From Hyphomicrobiaceae bacterium UBA2767 (GTDB lineage: Bacteria > Pseudomonadota > Alphaproteobacteria > Rhizobiales > Methyloligellaceae): a DNA stretch of 21,565 nt. The notes under the pieces were generated by a model. That model made no database searches. It saw nothing but the letters and a program-made list of their open reading frames with translations, and was not told where the DNA came from. The translations under genes were made by a program, and so were the position numbers. The stretch lies in the NCBI GenBank assembly GCA_002352635.1, contig DEIT01000089.1, forward strand, positions 18,006 through 39,570, written 5' to 3'. Below are positions 16,759-21,565 of the stretch, piece by piece. Position 1 is the first letter of the stretch; each line of letters starts with the position of its first letter.

Positions 16759-17634
16759 TTATTTGAGCAGTTCCCGCATTCGTTTGACGATCAACGACGA
16801 ACACAGCCGAATTCGTTCAATCGACGCATAGTCCTCATGAACGATGAGCCAGAAGGTTCGCGTGAACGAAATCTCTTTCTCCAGAACCCTGACCAGATTG
16901 TCATACCTTTCGGCCATGAAGTCGTGGAGGATTGAGACACCACCGTCATTCAGAACTGCATGGAGCTGGACATGAACGCTGGTGCTGGTGAGGTGGGGCT
17001 GCAGCTCCGGATCAACCAGCGGGATAAAGTCCAGTTCCTTGTCAAAAATCAGATCGCTTACATAGGCGATACCGCGCAATCGCTTCAGGTCTTCGGTATT
17101 CTTGATCGGCGGAAAACGGGCCAGATACTCTCGTGTCCCGTAAAGGTGCAGCGTGTAATCAGAAATCTTCTGCACTTTCAGCCTGCCGGCCTTCGGCGTG
17201 GAAACGGCGATGACAAAGTCGGCTTCGCGTTTGGAGAGGGAAAACTTCTGCGGAAGTGCGATCAGTTCGACGCGCAGCTTCGGGTGTTTCTCACAGAGCT
17301 CCTGGGCCGCTTTTGATACAATGAATGCGCCAACCCCTTCCGGCACGCCGATCCGGATACGGCCCGACAAATCGGTGTGTTGCCCGGCAAGAGCGTCACG
17401 CGCGAGGGTGGTATTCTTTTCGATGTTTTCAGCCAGCGGGATCAGGCTATGTCCCGCGCGCGTCAGGGCGTATCCGCGCGGGGAGGGATCGAACAGTTTT
17501 GTATTGAGTGCTTCCTCAAGCGACTTGATCCGTCGTGCAACCGTCGTGTGATCCACGCCAAGAAGGCGCCCGGCAAGGCTCAATTGGCCCGTGCGTGCGA
17601 CGGCGAGAAAAAAGCGATAATCGTCCCAGCTCAT
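16759..17634 (-). CDS. LysR-family transcriptional regulator, likely of the mmsA operon
   Basis: A 291-residue LysR-type regulator. The N-terminal winged helix-turn-helix (about 1-60) reads MSWDDYRFFLAVARTGQLSL, then AGRLLGVDHTTVARRIKSLE. The effector-binding domain (about 85-290) contains SGRIRIGVPEGVGAFIV. The open frame extends 14 residues upstream to 17676, but the Cys-rich extra residues are atypical, and the subfamily normally starts at MSWDD/MDWDD, so I choose ATG 17634 (GGAAG immediately upstream, spacing short). It is divergent from mmsA across 147 bp, the standard LysR arrangement for an activator of the neighbouring operon with self-repression. The effector would be a valine-pathway intermediate (inference). 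In Pseudomonas the equivalent regulator MmsR is AraC-type, so this is a different solution. Confidence 0.92.
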   Translation of the reverse strand: MSWDDYRFFLAVARTGQLSLAGRLLGVDHTTVARRIKSLEEALNTKLFDPSPRGYALTRAGHSLIPLAENIEKNTTLARDALAGQHTDLSGRIRIGVPEGVGAFIVSKAAQELCEKHPKLRVELIALPQKFSLSKREADFVIAVSTPKAGRLKVQKISDYTLHLYGTREYLARFPPIKNTEDLKRLRGIAYVSDLIFDKELDFIPLVDPELQPHLTSTSVHVQLHAVLNDGGVSILHDFMAERYDNLVRVLEKEISFTRTFWLIVHEDYASIERIRLCSSLIVKRMRELLK

Positions 17635-17660
17635 TCTTCCACAACAAAAAAACCTAATCC

Positions 17661-17701
17661 GTGCATTTTCGCACAATGGATGCGCATTTCAAGCGAGTGC
17701 A
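17661..17701. promoter_or_regulatory. Putative LysR operator array upstream of mmsA
   Basis: Three TGC/GCA dyads have centres exactly 16 bp apart: GTGC-N6-GCAC (17661-17674), ATGCGCAT (17680-17687) and TGCA (17698-17701). If TATAGT (17720-17725) is the -10 box, they centre near -64, -48 and -32, close to the usual LysR recognition (-65) and activation (-35) sites. GCATTT also repeats at a 21-bp interval (17663, 17684). None is a strict T-N11-A box, so the assignment is inference. Confidence 0.4.
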
Positions 17702-17719
17702 TGAGCCCCCGGTGCGGGC

Positions 17720-17725
17720 TATAGT
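17720..17725 (+). promoter_or_regulatory. Candidate -10 box of the mmsA operon
   Basis: TATAGT matches five of six consensus positions and has no good -35 hexamer at 16-18 bp, as expected for an activator-dependent promoter. Transcription would begin near 17732, giving a leader of about 50 nt. That leader contains the inverted repeat TGGCC/GGCCA (17741-17745 and 17753-17757). Confidence 0.35.
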
Positions 17726-17771
17726 GGCGACAAACAAGAATGGCCGTTGTCCGGCCAGCGTAAATTTGAGT

Positions 17772-17776
17772 GGAGG
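17772..17776 (+). promoter_or_regulatory. Shine-Dalgarno fixing the GTG start of mmsA
   Basis: GGAGG lies 5 nt before the GTG at 17782. In-frame GTGs at 17770 and 17776 overlap this site and are therefore unlikely starts. The choice gives a 498-residue MmsA beginning MRQIGHFING. Confidence 0.75.
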
Positions 17777-17781
17777 TGCGC

Positions 17782-19278
17782 GTGAGACAGATCGGACATT
17801 TCATAAATGGTGAACTCGTTGCCGGCAAAAGCGGGCGTGAGAGCGACATATTTTTGCCGATGACCGGGGAAGTGCAGGCCAAGGTCTCCCTAGGTAATCT
17901 CGATGAGGTCAACGCGGCTGTTGCAAGCGCCAAGGCCGCACAGCCCGAATGGGCCGCAACAAATCCGCAGCGACGTGCGCGCATTCTGATGAAATTCGTC
18001 GAACTCGTGCATCGCGACTATGACGAACTCGCGGAACTTCTGGCAAGAGAGCACGGAAAGACCATTGAGGATGCACGTGGCGACATTCAGCGCGGGCTCG
18101 ATGTCGTGGAATTTGCAATGGGTGTTCCGCACCTCCTGAAGGGCGAGTACACGGAAGGCGCGGGCCCTGGCATTGATGTTTATTCCATAAGACAGCCGCT
18201 CGGTGTTGTCGCCGGCATCACACCGTTCAACTTCCCGGCCATGATCCCGCTTTGGAAGGCGGGCCCTGCCATCGCCTGCGGCAATGCATTTGTTCTCAAA
18301 CCCTCCGAGCGCGACCCTGGCGTACCGATGCGTCTGGCGGAACTGTTCCTGGAAGCAGGCCTGCCTGCAGGCATTTTTAATGTCGTCAACGGCGACAAGG
18401 AGGCGGTCGACGCTCTGCTCGACCATCCAGATATCATGGCTATCGGTTTTGTCGGTTCGACGCCAATCGCTGAGTATATCTATACGCGCGGCTGTGCTGC
18501 CGGGAAGCGAGTTCAGTGCTTTGGTGGCGCCAAGAACCACATGATCGTCATGCCGGATGCCAATATGGATCAGGCCGTCGATGCGCTGATTGGTGCGGGT
18601 TACGGCTCCGCTGGTGAACGCTGCATGGCAATTTCGGTCGCGGTACCGGTCGGTGAGGAAACCGCAGACAAACTCGTCGAAAAACTTATTCCACGTGTCG
18701 AGTCCCTCAAGATCGGACCGTCAACCGACCCGAGCGCAGACTTCGGCCCGCTCGTAACGGCTGAAGCGCTGGAGCGCGTTAAGGGCTACGTGAAAGACGG
18801 CATCGATGAAGGAGCCAATCTCCTGGTCGATGGGCGTGACTTTAAATTGCAGGGCTATGAGGACGGCTTCTATATGGGTGGATGCCTGTTCGACAATGTG
18901 ACGAAGGACATGAAGATCTACAAGGAAGAGATTTTTGGACCCGTCCTGTCGGTGGTGCGCGCCAAGTCCTACGAAGAAGGTCTCAGTCTCGCCAACGACC
19001 ATGAATACGGCAATGGTGTCGCCATCTTCACCCAGGATGGTGACGCGGCACGCGATTTCACAAACCGGGTCGAGGTCGGGATGGTCGGCGTCAACGTGCC
19101 GATCCCAGTTCCGGTGGCCTATCATACGTTCGGTGGCTGGAAACGCTCCATATTCGGTGATCTGAATCAGCATGGTCCGGATTCCATCCGCTTCTACACA
19201 CGGACCAAGACTATGACCTCGCGCTGGCCATCGGGCATCAAGGACGGGGCGAGTTTTGTTCTCCCGACGATGAACTAG
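17782..19278 (+). CDS. mmsA: CoA-acylating methylmalonate-semialdehyde dehydrogenase
   Basis: This enzyme converts methylmalonate semialdehyde to propionyl-CoA (and malonate semialdehyde to acetyl-CoA) with NAD and CoA, the final dedicated step of valine degradation. The 498-residue length is typical. The NAD-binding part includes GVVAGITPFNFPAMIPLWK (141-159) and GFVGSTPIAEYI (222-233). Catalytic Cys281 is in GYGSAGERCMAIS. FGGAKNH (247-253) replaces the ELGGK of ordinary aldehyde dehydrogenases, removing the general-base Glu; this is the signature of the acylating MMSDH branch. EEIFGPVLSVVRAKSYEEGL and the C-terminal SRWPSG complete the family pattern. The start is GTG, fixed by GGAGG. It heads the operon mmsA-isobutyryl-CoA dehydrogenase-hydrolase-mmsB and is divergent from the LysR gene. 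Confidence 0.96.
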   Translation: MRQIGHFINGELVAGKSGRESDIFLPMTGEVQAKVSLGNLDEVNAAVASAKAAQPEWAATNPQRRARILMKFVELVHRDYDELAELLAREHGKTIEDARGDIQRGLDVVEFAMGVPHLLKGEYTEGAGPGIDVYSIRQPLGVVAGITPFNFPAMIPLWKAGPAIACGNAFVLKPSERDPGVPMRLAELFLEAGLPAGIFNVVNGDKEAVDALLDHPDIMAIGFVGSTPIAEYIYTRGCAAGKRVQCFGGAKNHMIVMPDANMDQAVDALIGAGYGSAGERCMAISVAVPVGEETADKLVEKLIPRVESLKIGPSTDPSADFGPLVTAEALERVKGYVKDGIDEGANLLVDGRDFKLQGYEDGFYMGGCLFDNVTKDMKIYKEEIFGPVLSVVRAKSYEEGLSLANDHEYGNGVAIFTQDGDAARDFTNRVEVGMVGVNVPIPVPVAYHTFGGWKRSIFGDLNQHGPDSIRFYTRTKTMTSRWPSGIKDGASFVLPTMN

Positions 19279-19309
19279 AGGAACGGACGGATCGGGTGAG
19301 GCGACGCTA

Positions 19310-20458
19310 ATGGACTTCGCGCTGACAGAGGAGCAATCGGCCATATTCGATATGGCGCGAACCTTTGCCGATGATAGACTGGCGCCTCATGCGATTGAAT
19401 GGGACCAAACGCACACAATGCCTGTCGACGTGTTGCGCGAAACGGCCGAACTCGGCATGGCAAGCGCATATGTCGGCGAAGAGTTCGGCGGGTCAAACCT
19501 GTCACGCCTCGACGCAACGCTCATTTTCGAGGGATTGTCGTATGGGTGTCCTAGCATCGCCGCGTTTCTTTCCATCCATAATATGTGCGCCTGGATGATC
19601 GACAGCTTCGGTTCCGATGACCTGAGGGCTCGCTGGGTTCCGAAGCTTTGTTCCATGGAAGCAATTGCAAGCTACTGCCTGACCGAACCCGGTTCTGGCT
19701 CAGACGCTGCGGCCCTGCGCACCACAGCAAAACTCAAAGGCAACGAGCTGGTTCTCAATGGCTCGAAGGCTTTCACGACCGGCGGCGGTTTCACGGACCT
19801 CTATATTGTAATGGCACGCACTGGCGATGATGGCCCGAAGGGCATTTCGTCTGTTCTGGTCGAGAAGGGAGCGGAAGGATTTTCGTTCGGGGCCAATGAA
19901 CGGAAGATGGGCTGGAATGCGCAGCCCACGTCCGAACTGCAATTCGACGATTGCAAAGTACCGGCAACCAATATGTTGGGCGATGAAGGTGCCGGTTTCA
20001 AATACGCAATGATTGGGCTCGATGGCGGGCGGCTGAATATTGCGGCCTGTTCGCTTGGTGCAGCTCAATCAGCACTCGACAAGGCAACCCGATATATGCA
20101 GGAGCGCAAGGCGTTCGGCCAGACACTCGCCAGTTTCCAGGCCCTTCAATTCAGGCTCGCGGATATGGAAACCGAACTGCAGGCGGCGCGCACTTTCCTG
20201 CGCCATGCGGCCTGGAAGTTTGATCAAGGCGCATCGGATGCCACGAAGTTCTGCGCCATGGCCAAGCGCTTCGTCACCGATACAGGATTTAGAGTGGCGA
20301 ATGACGCTTTGCAGCTTCACGGTGGCTACGGCTATCTCACGGAATTTGGCCTGGAGAAAATTGTCCGCGATTTACGCGTGCACCAGATCCTTGAAGGGAC
20401 CAATGAAATCATGCGGGTGATTGTGGCGCGTCATATGCTCGATGAGGCGCGCACATGA
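19310..20458 (+). CDS. Isobutyryl-CoA dehydrogenase (ACAD8-like)
   Basis: This FAD enzyme oxidises isobutyryl-CoA to methacrylyl-CoA in valine degradation. The 382-residue protein opens MDFALTEEQSAIFDMAR and contains YCLTEPGSGSDAAALRT (113-129), GSKAFTTGGGFTDLYIVMART (143-163), GLDGGRLNIAACSLGAAQ (about 228-245), ERKAFGQTLASFQALQFRLADME and a C-terminal EGTNEIMR with catalytic Glu362. GLDGGRLNIAACSLG is the pattern of human ACAD8 and bacterial MmsC-type enzymes, in contrast to the DYER of isovaleryl-CoA dehydrogenase, and the context supports it. GGGTGAGG (19294-19301) lies 8 nt before the ATG; mmsA stops 31 bp upstream. The last codon overlaps the next gene by 4 bp (ATGA). Confidence 0.92.
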   Translation: MDFALTEEQSAIFDMARTFADDRLAPHAIEWDQTHTMPVDVLRETAELGMASAYVGEEFGGSNLSRLDATLIFEGLSYGCPSIAAFLSIHNMCAWMIDSFGSDDLRARWVPKLCSMEAIASYCLTEPGSGSDAAALRTTAKLKGNELVLNGSKAFTTGGGFTDLYIVMARTGDDGPKGISSVLVEKGAEGFSFGANERKMGWNAQPTSELQFDDCKVPATNMLGDEGAGFKYAMIGLDGGRLNIAACSLGAAQSALDKATRYMQERKAFGQTLASFQALQFRLADMETELQAARTFLRHAAWKFDQGASDATKFCAMAKRFVTDTGFRVANDALQLHGGYGYLTEFGLEKIVRDLRVHQILEGTNEIMRVIVARHMLDEART

Positions 20459-21504
20459 GTAGTGAAGACCTGCTGGTATGGATCGAGGGACGGATTGGCC
20501 GTCTCCGCCTCAACCGCCCCGAGGCGCTGAACGCGCTTACCCATGAGATGGCGCTTGGAATTGAAAAAGCACTTCTTAATTGGCGGGACGATCCGAATAT
20601 TGACGCGATCGTCATTTGTGCAACAGGCGACCGGGCATTTTGTGCCGGCGGTGATATTCAGGACCTTTACAACACCGGGCGGAAAAGTCCCGAGCCAGGA
20701 CGCAAATTCTGGCGTGACGAATACCGGCTGAACGCGCTGATAAAATCCTACCCAAAACCCTACATCGCGCTCATGAACGGCATCACCATGGGCGGCGGTG
20801 TCGGCGTCTCGGCCCATGGTTCGCACCGCATTGTCACCGAAAATACCATGCTGGCGATGCCTGAGGTCTCAATCGGGTTTCTCCCCGATGTGGGCGGCAC
20901 CTTTCTGCTGTCCCGCGCGCCAGGTGAAACCGGCCTATATCTCGGAATGACGGGTGCGCGTATGGATGCGGCGGATGCCATTTTTGCGGGCTTTGCCGAT
21001 CACTATGTGCCGAGCGCGCGTCTGCCGGACCTCGTTGCGTCACTTGGTGCGGACGTGGCACCGCGGGAGGCCATATCGCAGGTGGAAGAACCCGCGCCCG
21101 GTGGAAAGTTGAAGGGGCTTCAGGACAAGATCACGCAGGCTTTTTCGCAGCCTGATGCGCTAAGCTGCGTTAAGGCACTGGAAGCGATGGCTGCCGATGG
21201 CGATGAATGGGCCGAAAAAACGAGGGCGATGATCGCGAAGAATGCACCGCTTGCGGTTGCATCGACGTTTGCCGCGATTCACAAGGCTCGCAAGTTTGCC
21301 GCATTGGAGCAAAGTCTTTCGCTTGAGTACTGCTTTGCGCACCGAGCGTTGGCGGGACATGATTTTTTAGAGGGGATCCGGGCCATGGTCATAGACAAAG
21401 ACAGGAAACCGGACTGGCAACCAGACTCACTCAGCGAAGTGACACCTGAAATGGTCGAAGGCATGTTTGCACCACTCGGTGATCAGGAATGGAAAGCAGC
21501 GTGA
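20455..21504 (+). CDS. 3-hydroxyisobutyryl-CoA hydrolase
   Basis: This member of the enoyl-CoA hydratase/isomerase superfamily hydrolyses 3-hydroxyisobutyryl-CoA to free 3-hydroxyisobutyrate, which is then oxidised by MmsB. The 349-residue length is that of the HIBCH branch, longer than true hydratases of about 260. Visible elements are LNRPEALNALTHEM (19-32), the oxyanion-hole segments GDRAFCAGGDI (58-68) and GITMGGGVGVS (109-119), and the HIBCH-type catalytic stretch MPEVSIGFLPDVGGTF with Glu137 and Asp145. The ATG overlaps the stop of the dehydrogenase gene (ATGA), and GAGG lies 7 nt upstream, so translation is coupled. The gap to mmsB is 29 bp. Confidence 0.93.
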   Translation: MSSEDLLVWIEGRIGRLRLNRPEALNALTHEMALGIEKALLNWRDDPNIDAIVICATGDRAFCAGGDIQDLYNTGRKSPEPGRKFWRDEYRLNALIKSYPKPYIALMNGITMGGGVGVSAHGSHRIVTENTMLAMPEVSIGFLPDVGGTFLLSRAPGETGLYLGMTGARMDAADAIFAGFADHYVPSARLPDLVASLGADVAPREAISQVEEPAPGGKLKGLQDKITQAFSQPDALSCVKALEAMAADGDEWAEKTRAMIAKNAPLAVASTFAAIHKARKFAALEQSLSLEYCFAHRALAGHDFLEGIRAMVIDKDRKPDWQPDSLSEVTPEMVEGMFAPLGDQEWKAA

Positions 21505-21520
21505 TCAGTGAGCTTGCGTA

Positions 21521-21528
21521 GGGGAGAG
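21521..21528 (+). promoter_or_regulatory. Shine-Dalgarno fixing the TTG start of mmsB
   Basis: GGGGAGAG lies 5 nt before TTG 21534. An in-frame TAG at 21519-21521 excludes any upstream start, and no ATG or GTG occurs in this frame before the conserved residues. Confidence 0.75.
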
Positions 21529-21533
21529 TAGTC

Positions 21534-21565
21534 TTGTCGAAGATCGGATTTATCGGTCTGGGGAA
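21534..21565 (+). CDS. mmsB: 3-hydroxyisobutyrate dehydrogenase, first codons only (runs off the window)
   Basis: From TTG 21534 the frame reads M-SKIGFIGLG and then a codon cut by the window end (AA-). This is the start of the N-terminal Rossmann fold (GxGxxG) that opens 3-hydroxyisobutyrate dehydrogenases, typically as KIGFIGLGNMG. The enzyme oxidises 3-hydroxyisobutyrate to methylmalonate semialdehyde, the substrate of MmsA at the head of this operon, which makes the assignment much stronger than ten residues alone would. Other beta-hydroxyacid dehydrogenases (tartronate semialdehyde reductase, 6-phosphogluconate type) share this opening. Confidence 0.8.
   Translation, partial: MSKIGFIGLG

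Noticed and set aside
16730..16760. AACCG/CGGTT inverted repeat as a bidirectional terminator between the thiolase and LysR genes
   Set aside because: Five base pairs around a loop of 21 nt with no T-run is too weak to call.

Overview
The window looks like chromosomal DNA of an alphaproteobacterium, most likely a member of the Hyphomicrobiales (Rhizobiales). The basis is a fused malic enzyme-phosphotransacetylase of rhizobial length, a LysR regulator opening MSWDDYRFFLAVART, a Tad-type secreted/anchored protein, and tightly packed branched-chain acyl-CoA genes. Base composition and coding style look uniform. I see no transposase, integrase, CRISPR array or rRNA. No gene-free stretch exceeds 300 bases; the longest gap is the 183-base divergent region at 15373-15555.

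Left part (1-2652): the last 22 codons of an unrecognised upstream gene, then maeB (malic enzyme with a C-terminal PTA-like domain) and a tRNA-Leu(UAA) with encoded CCA.

Signalling and surface block (2653-8266): a large membrane hybrid histidine kinase on the minus strand carries HisKA, HATPase, a degenerate receiver, an intact receiver and an HPt domain. Divergent from it are a TadE/G-like membrane-anchored protein with an unusual C-terminal region and a REC-EAL response regulator (c-di-GMP phosphodiesterase). An 11-bp perfect inverted repeat sits between the last two. The three genes could form one phosphorelay that adjusts c-di-GMP and a surface structure; this is inference from adjacency and domain content.

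Acyl-CoA block (8275-16728): ivd and mccB (leucine catabolism) lie on the minus strand with the stop codon of ivd abutting the start of mccB. Divergent from them is a medium-chain-type acyl-CoA synthetase. It converges, with 2 bp between stops, on a second operon of an acyl-CoA dehydrogenase and an AMP-dependent ligase (4-bp overlap). That operon is divergent from an SCP2-type thiolase. The second acyl-CoA dehydrogenase has Asp where the catalytic Glu is expected. Its pathway is not identifiable from sequence.

Valine block (16759-21565): a LysR regulator is divergent from mmsA (methylmalonate-semialdehyde dehydrogenase), an isobutyryl-CoA dehydrogenase, 3-hydroxyisobutyryl-CoA hydrolase and the first codons of mmsB (3-hydroxyisobutyrate dehydrogenase). 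Together these cover isobutyryl-CoA to propionyl-CoA except for the enoyl-CoA hydratase step. With ivd and mccB the region is a leucine/valine degradation island, whose propionyl-CoA and acetyl-CoA enter central metabolism, where the malic enzyme also acts.
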